Shown here piece after piece: positions 1 through 7,413 of a stretch of DNA of 45,757 nucleotides. The translations under genes and the position numbers were made by a program. The stretch lies in NCBI GenBank assembly GCA_050692985.1, contig JBOGVZ010000076.1, positions 1 through 45,757 on the forward strand, in the 5' to 3' direction. The DNA comes from JBOGVZ01 sp050692985. GTDB lineage: Bacteria > Actinomycetota > UBA4738 > CALAEC01. The first letter of the stretch is position 1; each line of letters starts with the position of its first letter. Under the pieces are notes generated by a model, which ran no database searches, was not told where the DNA came from, and was given only the letters and a program-made list of their open reading frames with translations.

Positions 1-133
1 TAGGCCATCGGCTGCCTCCATAAGGGCTCGGGAGCGAACTACACCGATGTCATTGTCCCCGCAGGGAGACTTGCTGGCGAGCACATCCGCGACCGTTTAC
101 CGAGGGTTTACGCGACAGCCTCTGAGGGGGCGG
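1..133. other. non-coding window edge, nothing recognised
   Basis: This is the stretch downstream of the korB stop codon up to the window edge. No reading frame with actinobacterial third-position bias, no tRNA-like fold and no clear terminator was seen. It could be the 3' flank of korB or the edge of an element outside the window. Confidence 0.4.
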
Positions 134-1183
134 CTACTCCACCGTCCAGGTGTCGCCGGAGCCGAGCAGGGCGCCCAGGTCCCCTTCGCCGAGCTTGTCC
201 ACCGCCTGGTCGAGCTGGGCCTCCATGGCCTCGCCGTAGACCGGCCTGGACACGTCCCGGAACACCCCGATCGGCGTGGGGCCGGTGGGCCGCTCGGACA
301 GGTGGGCCAGGGCGAAGGCCAGCGAGGGCTCCCTGCGGTGGGCGTCGTGGACCAGCAGGTGCTCCTCCCCCACCGCCTCCACGTCCACGATCTCCAGGCT
401 GCCGTCGGGGCGCTGGACCACGCCCCTCTCCCCCTGCGCCCCGAACCGGATCGGCTGCCCGTGCTCCAGGCGGATCTGGTTCTCCCGGGCCCCGTGCTGC
501 TTGTCCCGCACCGCGGCGAAAGCCCCGTCGTTGAACACGTTGCAGTTCTGGTAGATCTCCACGAACGCCGCGCCCCTGTGGGCCGCCGCCGCCCGCAGCA
601 CCGCGGTGAAGTGCTGGCGGTCGTTGTCCAGCGTCCGGGCCACGAACGTGCCCTCGGCCCCGATGGCCAGGGCCACCGGGTTGAAGGGGTGGTCCACGGA
701 GCCGAACGGCGTGGACTTGGTGACCTTGCCCTCCTCGGAGGTGGGAGAGTACTGGCCCTTGGTCAGGCCGTAGATCTGGTTGTTGAACAGCAGGATCTTG
801 ATGTCGACGTTTCGCCGCAGCGCGTGGATCAGGTGGTTGCCCCCGATCGACAACGAGTCGCCGTCCCCGGTGGCCACCCACACCGACAGGTCCGGGCGGG
901 CCGTGGCGATCCCCGTGGCCAGGGCGGGTGCCCGGCCGTGGATGCCGTGGACCCCGTAGGTGTCCACGTAGTAGGTGAACCGTCCCGCGCAGCCGATCCC
1001 GGCCACCCACACCATCTTGTGGGGCGGGACCTCCAGCTCCGGGAGGAAGGCCTGCACCGTGGACAGGATGGCGTAGTCGCCGCAGCCGGGGCACCACCGG
1101 GGCTCCTGGTCGCTGGTGAAATCCTTCTTGGTCAGGGTCAGGGGGACCTCCTGGCCGTTGCCCTGCCCGTTCCCGCCGGTCAT
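134..1183 (-). CDS. korB: 2-oxoacid:ferredoxin oxidoreductase, beta subunit
   Basis: 349 residues. Thiamine-diphosphate-binding beta subunit of a cytoplasmic 2-oxoacid (probably 2-oxoglutarate):ferredoxin oxidoreductase, which makes acyl-CoA, CO2 and reduced ferredoxin. Visible marks are CPGCGD at about 31-36, GIGCAG with Cys65, the ThDP motif GDGDS at about 107-111 and a late cysteine in QNCNVF (about 214); Cys31, Cys34, Cys65 and Cys214 fit the four ligands of the single 4Fe-4S cluster in this family. The ATG overlaps the korA stop (ATGA), so the two subunits are translationally coupled. Length matches actinobacterial KorB. The substrate (2-oxoglutarate versus pyruvate or branched-chain 2-oxoacids) is inferred from similarity to the mycobacterial enzyme and is not proved by sequence alone. 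Confidence 0.93.
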   Translation of the reverse strand: MTGGNGQGNGQEVPLTLTKKDFTSDQEPRWCPGCGDYAILSTVQAFLPELEVPPHKMVWVAGIGCAGRFTYYVDTYGVHGIHGRAPALATGIATARPDLSVWVATGDGDSLSIGGNHLIHALRRNVDIKILLFNNQIYGLTKGQYSPTSEEGKVTKSTPFGSVDHPFNPVALAIGAEGTFVARTLDNDRQHFTAVLRAAAAHRGAAFVEIYQNCNVFNDGAFAAVRDKQHGARENQIRLEHGQPIRFGAQGERGVVQRPDGSLEIVDVEAVGEEHLLVHDAHRREPSLAFALAHLSERPTGPTPIGVFRDVSRPVYGEAMEAQLDQAVDKLGEGDLGALLGSGDTWTVE

Positions 1184-3027
1184 CCCAGCCTCCGGTCGAC
1201 CTCGGCCTCGATCTCCTCGGAGAAGATCGGCTGGCCCTGGACCTTGTTGTAGCCCTCGGCCGGGACCAGGAACTCGGCCCGGACGATCTTCAGGAGCTGG
1301 CCGGTGTTCATCTCCGGGACCAGCACCTGGCGGTACCGGCGCAGGACCTCGCCGGTGTTCCGCGGCAGCGGGTTGAGGTGGTACAGGTGGGCCCGGGCCA
1401 CATTGCGACCCCGCTCCCGGGCCCGGTCGCAGGCCACCCGGATGGCCCCGTACGTGGACCCCCAGCCCAGGATCAGCAGCTCGGCGTCCCCACCGGGGTC
1501 GTCCACCGCCAGCTCGGGGATGTCGTCGGCGATCGCCAGGATCTTGGCCGCCCGGAGCTGGGTGGCCCACTCGTGGTTGTCGGGGTCGTAGGAGATGTTG
1601 CCGGTGCTGTCGGCCTCCTTCTCCAGCCCGCCCACCCGGTGCTCCAGGCCCGGCGTCCCCGGCACCGCCCACGGGCGGGCCAGGTTCTCGTCCCGGAGGT
1701 ACGGCCAGAACTCCTCCCCGTGGTTCGGCTCGGTGGCGAACCCGGGGTCGATCAGCGGGAGCGAGTCCACCTCGGGCACCTTCCACGGCTCCGAGGAGTT
1801 GGCCAGGAACGTGTCGGTCAGCAGGATCACCGGGGTCCGGTACCTGACAGCGATGCGGGACGCCTCCAGGGCGGCGTCGAAGCAGTTCGAGGAGGTGTAG
1901 GCGGCCACGATCGGCATCGGGGCCTCGCCGTGGCGGCCGTACATGGCCATCAGCAGGTCCGCCGCCTCCGACTTGGTCGGCATCCCGGTGGACGGACCGG
2001 CCCGCTGGACGTCCACGATCACCATCGGCAGCTCCAGGGTCACCGCCAGGCCCAGGGTCTCTGCCTTGAGGTCCATGCCCGGACCGCTGGTCCCGGTCAC
2101 CCCCAGGTGGCCGGCGAACGCGGCCCCCAGAGCCATGTTGGCCGCGGCGATCTCGTCCTCCGACTGGAACGTGCGGACACCGAAGTTCTTGTTCCTCGAC
2201 AGGATGTGGAGCAGCTCCGAGGCCGGCGTGATCGGGTAGCTGGCGTAGAACAGCGGCAGCCCGCTGCGCACGCTGGCGGCCACCAGACCCAGGGAGGTGG
2301 CCAGGGCGCCGCTGACGTTCCGGTACGTCCCCGGCGCCGCCGGTGCCGGCTTGACCTCGTAGTGGACGGCGAAGACCTCGGTGGTCTCGCCGAAGTTCCA
2401 CCCGGCCCGGAACGCCGACAGGTTCGCGTCCCGGACGTTCTCGTCCTTGGCGAACTTCTTGTTGATCCACCGCTCGGTGACCTCGGTGGGCCGCCCGTAC
2501 ATCCACGACACCAGCCCCAGGGAGAAGAAGTTCTTCGACCGCTCGGCCTCCTTCTTGGTGATGCCGGAGATCCCCTCCAGGGCCCGGACGGTCATCGTGG
2601 TCATCGGCACCGTGTACACCTGGTAGCCCTCCAGCGAGCCGTCCTCCAGAGGGTTGGCCCCGTAGCCGGCCTTCTCCAGGTTGCGGTCGGTGAAGCCGTC
2701 CTCGTTGGCGATGAGGATGCCGCCCTTCTCCAGGTCGCCGAGGTTCGTCTTCAGCGCAGCCGGGTTCATGGCCACCAGCACGTTCGGCCGGTTACCGGGG
2801 GTCAGGATGTCCCGGGCGGCGAAGTGGATCTGGAAGGCGGAGACCCCGTGCAGCGTCCCCGCGGGGGCCCGGATCTCGGCCGGGAAGTCCGGCAAGGTGG
2901 CCAGGTCGTTGCCCACCATGGCGGTGGCGTTCGTGAACCGTGTCCCGGTGAGCTGCATGCCGTCACCGGAGTCCCCGGCGAAGCGCACCACCACCTGCTC
3001 GCGCTGCTCGACCGCCTTCGTGGCCAC
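1180..3027 (-). CDS. korA: 2-oxoacid:ferredoxin oxidoreductase, alpha subunit with fused gamma domain
   Basis: 615 residues. Partner of KorB. The N-terminal ~195 residues are the gamma-type domain (GDSGDG at 18-23); the alpha domain follows with the ThDP pyrimidine-side motif YPITPAS at 264-270 and a C-terminal transketolase-like domain. This gamma-alpha fusion is the arrangement known from mycobacterial KorA. The start chosen is the GTG at 3027, which gives the normal N-terminus just before the gamma domain; no ATG, GTG or TTG lies nearer the purine-rich Shine-Dalgarno run. That run sits about 30 bases upstream, with a perfect 9+9 base inverted repeat in between (see separate entry). korA ends in a 4-base overlap with korB. 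The frame stays open upstream, but that part lacks homology-like content. Confidence 0.92.
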   Translation of the reverse strand: MATKAVEQREQVVVRFAGDSGDGMQLTGTRFTNATAMVGNDLATLPDFPAEIRAPAGTLHGVSAFQIHFAARDILTPGNRPNVLVAMNPAALKTNLGDLEKGGILIANEDGFTDRNLEKAGYGANPLEDGSLEGYQVYTVPMTTMTVRALEGISGITKKEAERSKNFFSLGLVSWMYGRPTEVTERWINKKFAKDENVRDANLSAFRAGWNFGETTEVFAVHYEVKPAPAAPGTYRNVSGALATSLGLVAASVRSGLPLFYASYPITPASELLHILSRNKNFGVRTFQSEDEIAAANMALGAAFAGHLGVTGTSGPGMDLKAETLGLAVTLELPMVIVDVQRAGPSTGMPTKSEAADLLMAMYGRHGEAPMPIVAAYTSSNCFDAALEASRIAVRYRTPVILLTDTFLANSSEPWKVPEVDSLPLIDPGFATEPNHGEEFWPYLRDENLARPWAVPGTPGLEHRVGGLEKEADSTGNISYDPDNHEWATQLRAAKILAIADDIPELAVDDPGGDAELLILGWGSTYGAIRVACDRARERGRNVARAHLYHLNPLPRNTGEVLRRYRQVLVPEMNTGQLLKIVRAEFLVPAEGYNKVQGQPIFSEEIEAEVDRRLG

Positions 3028-3036
3028 AGATGCGCC

Positions 3037-3056
3037 GGCCGGGCCTCGGCCCGGCC
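3037..3056 (-). promoter_or_regulatory. inverted repeat between Shine-Dalgarno run and korA GTG
   Basis: Perfect palindrome with 9-base GC-only arms and a 2-base centre. It lies directly after a purine-rich ribosome-binding run (3057-3067) and 9 bases before the korA GTG. If it folds in the mRNA it brings the binding site into normal range of the start codon. The effect on translation is inferred. Confidence 0.5.
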
Positions 3057-3175
3057 TCCTCCCTCCTGAGATCAACAGTACCTGCTGCTCAGATGGTACT
3101 CCGTCTCGGGCCGGTTGAAGGGGGTCCGGGAGGGTAGCTCCCCCCGAGCGAGGCGGCCGCCGCCCAGATGGGGAG

Positions 3176-3201
3176 CGGACCCCCCAGTGGGAGGGGGTCC
3201 G
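3176..3201 (-). terminator. GC-rich hairpin after the MetE-like gene
   Basis: Arms GGACCCCC and GGGGGTCC are perfectly complementary, eleven bases after the stop codon of the MetE-like gene. No T-tract follows, so it is either an actinobacterial-type tail-less terminator or an RNA-stabilising hairpin between that gene and korA. Confidence 0.45.
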
Positions 3202-3212
3202 GGGGGTAGCGG

Positions 3213-4382
3213 CTACAGGCCGAGGTCCTTGCGGGCCAGCTCGACCCCGGCCACCATGCTGTCGAGCTTGCGGTAGGCCACGTCCCATGACCGGGTGCGC
3301 AGCCCGCAGTCGGGGATCACGTGGATCCGTTCGGGGTCGCCGAACACCCCCACCGCGTACAGGACCCGGTCGCGGACCAGCTCGGGGGGCTCCACGAAGT
3401 CCGTGTGGATGTCCAGCACGCCCACCCCCAGGGCCGGGCGGTAGGGCAGGTCGCGGAACTTCCTGATGACCCGGTACCCGGGGCGGTCGTCATCGGAGGT
3501 CCCCAGGTCACGGCGGTCGTAGTTGGCGAAGCCCACGGCGTACTGCCGGCACTCGCTCATGCCTTCGATGCTCGGGAAGAACAGGTCGTAGTCCGAGAAG
3601 CACAGGTGGGTGGAGAACGTGCCCTCCAGCCCCGCCACGCTCTCGTTGAAGCTCTCCACGAACAGGTCGAGCTCGTCGGGGTCGGTGGAACCGCCGGGCT
3701 CGTCGATCTGGAGCCATCCCGCCCCCAGGCCGATCAGCGCCTCCAGGTTCGGCCGGATGAGGTTCCGGGCCACGTCCAGGATGAACTCCCGCCGGGCCCC
3801 ATGGCACCGGGCCTGCCGGGCGGCGGCCGGGCCGGTCAGGTCCGTGTCGGTGAGGTAGCGCTCGTCGAAGGACCAGTCGGCGATCGTGTAGGCCCCGGTG
3901 ATAGGCACCTTGAGGTCCGCCCCCGCCACCGAGCGAACGAATGCGAACTCCTCGTTGTGGTACGGCTCGGACAGCGAGATCGGCCCCGTCACCGCGGCCT
4001 TCGAGTAGTACTTGTTGTCGAAGGCCCGCACGCTCCCCCGCCACGCGAAGCCCTTCGCGTGGGCGATGGCCCAGGCGTACATCTCCGAGCGCTGCTGCTC
4101 CCCGTCGTACACCACGTCGAGCCCCACGGACTCCAGGAACCGGACCCCGTACCGGCTCGACCATCGCTTGACCTCGGCCTTCTGATCGGGGTCGAGCGGG
4201 GCCTGCCGCAGGAGCTCCACCAGGTCCTCGTGGTCCGGCACGGCCAGCCGCCGCCCCCACGCGCGGGCCTCCTCCAGGTCGCGGTCGGTCAGCGACCGGC
4301 CGGAGATGGCCTTGACCCGCCAGTTCGGCTTGGCCAGCGACCCCAGCTCGTGGGTCAGCAGCGGCTTGGTGAATCCGGTCAC
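3213..4382 (-). CDS. MetE-family methyltransferase with intact zinc site (C-terminal-half-like, methionine synthesis)
   Basis: 389 residues, corresponding to the catalytic C-terminal half of cobalamin-independent methionine synthase. It shows a barrel motif QIDEP (225-229), the zinc ligands His259-x-Cys261 (THLC) and the classical IPDCGLRTR motif with Cys359. This half carries the zinc that activates homocysteine thiolate in MetE. It starts at a GTG that overlaps the upstream stop (GTGA), so it is coupled to a second, zinc-less MetE-family protein. Stand-alone C-half proteins (core-MetE) are known in archaea and Dehalococcoides, where a methylcorrinoid rather than methyl-folate is the donor; which donor is used here is unknown. 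Other possibilities are methyl transfer to a different thiol. Confidence 0.8.
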   Translation of the reverse strand: MTGFTKPLLTHELGSLAKPNWRVKAISGRSLTDRDLEEARAWGRRLAVPDHEDLVELLRQAPLDPDQKAEVKRWSSRYGVRFLESVGLDVVYDGEQQRSEMYAWAIAHAKGFAWRGSVRAFDNKYYSKAAVTGPISLSEPYHNEEFAFVRSVAGADLKVPITGAYTIADWSFDERYLTDTDLTGPAAARQARCHGARREFILDVARNLIRPNLEALIGLGAGWLQIDEPGGSTDPDELDLFVESFNESVAGLEGTFSTHLCFSDYDLFFPSIEGMSECRQYAVGFANYDRRDLGTSDDDRPGYRVIRKFRDLPYRPALGVGVLDIHTDFVEPPELVRDRVLYAVGVFGDPERIHVIPDCGLRTRSWDVAYRKLDSMVAGVELARKDLGL

Positions 4383-5326
4383 CGGAGCGACTCCTTCACC
4401 AGGGTGGCAACCTCGCCCAGCAGCCTGATCTTCCCCTCGGCCACGTCGCGGGGCAGCAGCTCCACCTCGCTGTTCGAGGACACGTACAGCGCGGTCGGCT
4501 CCAGACGCTCGGCCGCCTGCTCCACGAACTTGGCCGCCACGTCGGGCGTCTCCAGCACGGAGCGGCGGCCGTCGACGCACCCCACCAGCAGGCCCGTCTC
4601 CCACGGAGCCGGCAGGGCGTCGACGTCCGTCTCCACGAAGTCGATGCCCACCGCATCCACCGGGAGCCGGCGGAGGCGATCGGCGTGGGGGGCGGCGTCC
4701 CCGTAGTAGGTGTGCAGCACCACCGGCGCTCCCCCGGCGGCGTCACGGATGGCCCGGAGACCCCGGGCGAGCGGGTCCCAGGAACGCTCGTCGATGCCGA
4801 AGAACGTCAGCCACGGCTCCTCCAGGTGGATCAGGCGGTAGCCCCGCCCGGCCAGGCCTTCGGCCACGGGGGCCAGCACCTCGGCGGCCAGCCGCTCGAG
4901 CAGCTCGTCGCGATCGCCGTCGGCCTGGGCCGCCCGGGAGAACAGGTACGGGGAGGGCAGCGTGGCCACCGCGGGCTCGGGCGGCCCCTCGAAGACCCGT
5001 GGAAGGGCCACCGGGCCCAGGGGGCGGGTCACCCGGGGGGCCCGGAAGAACGAGTTGTTGTCGAACCACCGCACCAGCGTCTCGGCGTCCAGGCCCGGGG
5101 TGGCCTCCACCAGCGGCCGGAAGATGTCCTGCCACCGCAGCAGCCCGTCCGAGAGCAGGTCCAGCCCGGCCTCCCGCTGGACCGAGATGAGCCCCTCCCG
5201 CTCCCGGCGGAAGAGCTCCTCCACGGCGTCGGGCGTGGTCCGGCCTCGCTCCAGGTCGCGGGTGGCCGCCACCAACGCCTCGGAGCGAGGGCAGATGCCG
5301 TGCTGGTAGGCGGCGATATCGGGCAT
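4379..5326 (-). CDS. MetE-family protein lacking zinc ligands (partner half)
   Basis: 315 residues with the same barrel family signature: an early CPRSE motif, LLSDGLLRWQD near 58-67 and HLEEP at 167-171. The zinc site is degenerate. Where the family has His-x-Cys it has His205-Thr-Tyr207, and the late Cys is replaced within SSNSEVELLP (283-292). The N-terminal half of full MetE is also a zinc-less duplicate of the catalytic half, so this gene and the next together (315+389 residues) resemble a MetE split in two in the original order. Its stop overlaps the next start by four bases. Alternatives are a regulatory or donor-binding subunit, or an independent enzyme. A -35/-10 promoter lies just upstream. 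Confidence 0.72.
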   Translation of the reverse strand: MPDIAAYQHGICPRSEALVAATRDLERGRTTPDAVEELFRREREGLISVQREAGLDLLSDGLLRWQDIFRPLVEATPGLDAETLVRWFDNNSFFRAPRVTRPLGPVALPRVFEGPPEPAVATLPSPYLFSRAAQADGDRDELLERLAAEVLAPVAEGLAGRGYRLIHLEEPWLTFFGIDERSWDPLARGLRAIRDAAGGAPVVLHTYYGDAAPHADRLRRLPVDAVGIDFVETDVDALPAPWETGLLVGCVDGRRSVLETPDVAAKFVEQAAERLEPTALYVSSNSEVELLPRDVAEGKIRLLGEVATLVKESLR

Positions 5327-5337
5327 GGTGACGCAGG

Positions 5338-5367
5338 ATGCTACCGGAGGGTAACCTCCCGCGCCAA
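5338..5367 (-). promoter_or_regulatory. promoter of the MetE-like pair
   Basis: A -35 TTGGCG (5362-5367) and -10 TAGCAT (5338-5343) are separated by 18 bases, with 11 bases from the -10 to the ATG. The spacer holds an inverted repeat GGAGG-4-CCTCC (5346-5359), which may be an operator or chance. Confidence 0.55.
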
Positions 5368-5380
5368 CGCTTCCGCGAGG

Positions 5381-5737
5381 TTAGTGGAACGAGTGGCCGC
5401 AGGCGCAGGTGCCCTGGGCCACCGGGTTGTCGATCGTGAACCCGCTGGCCTCCAGGGTGTCCACGAAGTCGATCGTGGCCTGCTTGAGGTACGGGGCGCT
5501 CATGCGGTCCATGGCCAGGCGGACCCCGTGCTGCTCCGCGGTGACGTCGGCCTCGCCGACCTTGTCGTCGAGGTACATGGCGTAGCGCAGGCCCGAGCAC
5601 CCCCCCGGCTGCACCGCGACGCGAAGCACCACGTCGGACTGGCCCTCCTGCTCCAGGAGCTCCTTGACCTTGCCCGCGGCGGCCTCGGTCAGGGTGATGG
5701 TCTCGGTTCCCTGCTCGGTCCTGGCAGTGGCTTCCAT
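5381..5737 (-). CDS. A-type iron-sulfur carrier (IscA/ErpA/SufA family)
   Basis: 118 residues. HesB/IscA fold that carries and delivers 2Fe-2S or 4Fe-4S clusters to target proteins. The three invariant cysteines are present: Cys47 in GGCSG and the C-terminal Cys111-x-Cys113 (CACG). It stands alone, just upstream of the MetE-like pair on the same strand, with its own TATAAT box six bases before the ATG, which implies a leaderless mRNA. In mycobacteria an orthologue also lies beside a glycerate kinase gene, as here. Which member of the A-type family it is (ErpA or SufA) cannot be told from this sequence. Confidence 0.93.
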   Translation of the reverse strand: MEATARTEQGTETITLTEAAAGKVKELLEQEGQSDVVLRVAVQPGGCSGLRYAMYLDDKVGEADVTAEQHGVRLAMDRMSAPYLKQATIDFVDTLEASGFTIDNPVAQGTCACGHSFH

Positions 5738-5743
5738 GCCCCG

Positions 5744-5749
5744 ATTATA
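5744..5749 (-). promoter_or_regulatory. TATAAT -10 box of the IscA-family gene, overlapping ybaK stop
   Basis: Consensus TATAAT six bases before the ATG, which places the transcription start on the ATG (leaderless). The hexamer contains the TAA stop codon of the preceding ybaK-like gene. No convincing -35 was seen. Confidence 0.6.
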
Positions 5750-6247
5750 TCCGGCCCGGGCCCTGCGAACCGGATCCCTCCCTGAAGTCGGCCGGGTGGG
5801 CACCGGTGGCCCGGAGCAGCTCCTCGGGTGTGAGGGGGAACACCGCCCGGGGGGTCCCGGCGGCGGCCCACAGCTCCCGGAAGGCGAGGAGGTCCCGGTC
5901 CACGAAGATCGTGAGCGCTCGAGGATACCCGAACGGCGGCGTCCCCCCGATCGAGTAGCCGGTGACCTCCCGGGCCTCGTCCGGGGTGGCCCGGCGGACC
6001 GGGCGGCCGCCCATCAGCTCCGACAGCCGGTCGGTGTCGGCCCGGTTGGGCCCGGAGGTGAGCGCCAGGAACGGCTCGGACCCGGCCACGAACACCAGCG
6101 ACTTCACGATCTGTCCCACCTCGCACCCCACCGCCCTGGCGGCATCCACCGCGGTCTTCGTGCCTTCGGGGAACTCCCGGACGTCCACCTCCAGGCCCAG
6201 GGCGCCGCCGCCTGCCGCACCCGGTCGACCGCCCTCGTCCTGGCCAC
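5745..6247 (-). pseudogene. YbaK/EbsC-type aminoacyl-tRNA deacylase, apparent single-base frameshift
   Basis: A YbaK/ProX-type domain (VDVREFPEGTKTA..., GQIVKSLVF, GGTPPFGYP) that in this family hydrolyses mischarged tRNA such as Cys-tRNAPro. The natural start is a GTG at 6247, two bases after the glycerate kinase stop, reading V-A-R-T-R-A-V-D-R-V-R-Q-A-A-A. The next residues, LGLEVDVREF, lie in another frame. One base missing near 6201-6210, inside a GCG run, would restore a continuous protein of about 167 residues, the normal family length. It is either a real frameshift or an assembly error in a GC repeat; the only intact in-frame starts (such as the GTG inside EVDV) remove the N-terminal helix. 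Confidence 0.75.
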
Positions 6248-6249
6248 CG

Positions 6250-7380
6250 CTACGCCTCCGTCTCCGCCAGGAGCGTCTCGGCGGCCTCCCGGGCCGCGTC
6301 GCGCACCAGGTCGCCGGGCCGCGCCAGGGCCGCCTCCGTCCCCGCCCGCTCCGCCAGCGAGTACACCAGGTCGGCCGGAGGGTCACCGCCGGGGTCCACC
6401 TGGCCCGCGATCAGGACCGTGCGGCACCCCGCCTCCACCGCCAGCCCGAGGAGGCCGCTCGGGGCCTTGCCCCGCTCAGTCTGCCGGTCGTACCGGCCTT
6501 CGCCGGTCACGGCCACGTCCGCGCCCTCCAGCCGCCGCCGAAGGTCGAGCAGGCCGGCCACCACGTCGAACCCAGGGCGGAGCCTGGCCCCCAGGAAGGC
6601 CAGGAGCCCCGCGCCCAGGCCCCCCGCCGCACCGGTGCGGGGGATGTGACGAAGGTCGATGCCCAGGTCTCGATTGGCCACCGCGGCGAAGTGGGCCAAG
6701 GCCTCGTCCAGGTCGGCCACGTCCCGCGGGTTGGCCCCCTTCTGCGGCCCGTACACGGCCGAGGCCCCCACCGGGCCGACCAGCGGGTTGTCCACGTCGC
6801 AGATCACCACCACCTCGGCATCCCGAACCGCAGGGTGCAGCCCCCGAACGTCGATGCGGGCCAGTCTCCGCAGCGCGGCCCCGCCGGGGGGGAGGTCGCG
6901 GCCGGCCTCGTCGAGGAGCCGGACCCCCAGCGCCTGGGCCATGCCCGCCCCGGCGTCGTTCGTGGCGCTGCCGCCCACGCCGACCATCACCCGGTCCGGA
7001 CGGTGGCGGCAGGCCTCCAGGATCAGATCGCCGGTGCCGCGGGTGGTGGCCCGCAGGGGGTCCCGGCGCCGCTCGGAGACCAGCCGCAGGCCGGAGGCCT
7101 GGGCCATCTCCACGATGGCCACCAGTCCCTCCGGCGTGCGGGCCACGCCGTAGGAAGCATCCACCGGGTCGCCCAGGGGGCCGGTCACCCGAACGCGGTA
7201 GCGGTCCCCTCCCAGGGCGGCCAGCAGGGCGTCGAGGGTGCCCTCCCCCCCGTCGGCCACGGGGACCTCGTCCACCTCGGCCCGGGGGTCGGCGTCCCGC
7301 CACCCGGCGGCCACGGCCCGGGCGGCCTCGGGAGCCGACAGGGTTCCCTTGAACTTGTCCGGAGCGGCCACCACGCGCAC
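6250..7380 (-). CDS. glycerate kinase (type I / GlxK-like)
   Basis: 376 residues, normal length for the family. Phosphorylates D-glycerate to a phosphoglycerate with ATP. It shows the N-terminal APDKFKGTLSA motif, the glycine-rich GVGGSATNDAGAGMA segment and the GEGRYDRQT motif near the C-terminus. The start at GTG 7380 places the DKFKG motif within the first ten residues, as usual. It shares a short intergenic region with the divergent MDMPI-family gene and is followed two bases later by the ybaK-like gene. Whether the product is 2- or 3-phosphoglycerate is not decided by sequence. Confidence 0.92.
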   Translation of the reverse strand: MRVVAAPDKFKGTLSAPEAARAVAAGWRDADPRAEVDEVPVADGGEGTLDALLAALGGDRYRVRVTGPLGDPVDASYGVARTPEGLVAIVEMAQASGLRLVSERRRDPLRATTRGTGDLILEACRHRPDRVMVGVGGSATNDAGAGMAQALGVRLLDEAGRDLPPGGAALRRLARIDVRGLHPAVRDAEVVVICDVDNPLVGPVGASAVYGPQKGANPRDVADLDEALAHFAAVANRDLGIDLRHIPRTGAAGGLGAGLLAFLGARLRPGFDVVAGLLDLRRRLEGADVAVTGEGRYDRQTERGKAPSGLLGLAVEAGCRTVLIAGQVDPGGDPPADLVYSLAERAGTEAALARPGDLVRDAAREAAETLLAETEA

Positions 7381-7382
7381 GG

Positions 7383-7388
7383 TAAGAT
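7383..7388 (+). promoter_or_regulatory. candidate -10 (TAAGAT) of the MDMPI-family gene
   Basis: TAAGAT lies 25 bases before the ATG at 7414, leaving a short leader that contains the ribosome-binding run GGAAGGAG. It sits immediately in front of the divergent glycerate kinase GTG. No clear -35. Confidence 0.35.
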
Positions 7389-7413
7389 TCTGGCCGTTCG
7401 GCCGGAAGGAGAC

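Noticed and set aside
47..1252. Long plus-strand open frame opposite korB
   Set aside because: It is the antisense of korB in a GC-rich genome; the composition is Arg, Pro, Gly, Val and His-rich with no domain, while the minus strand has a clear enzyme.
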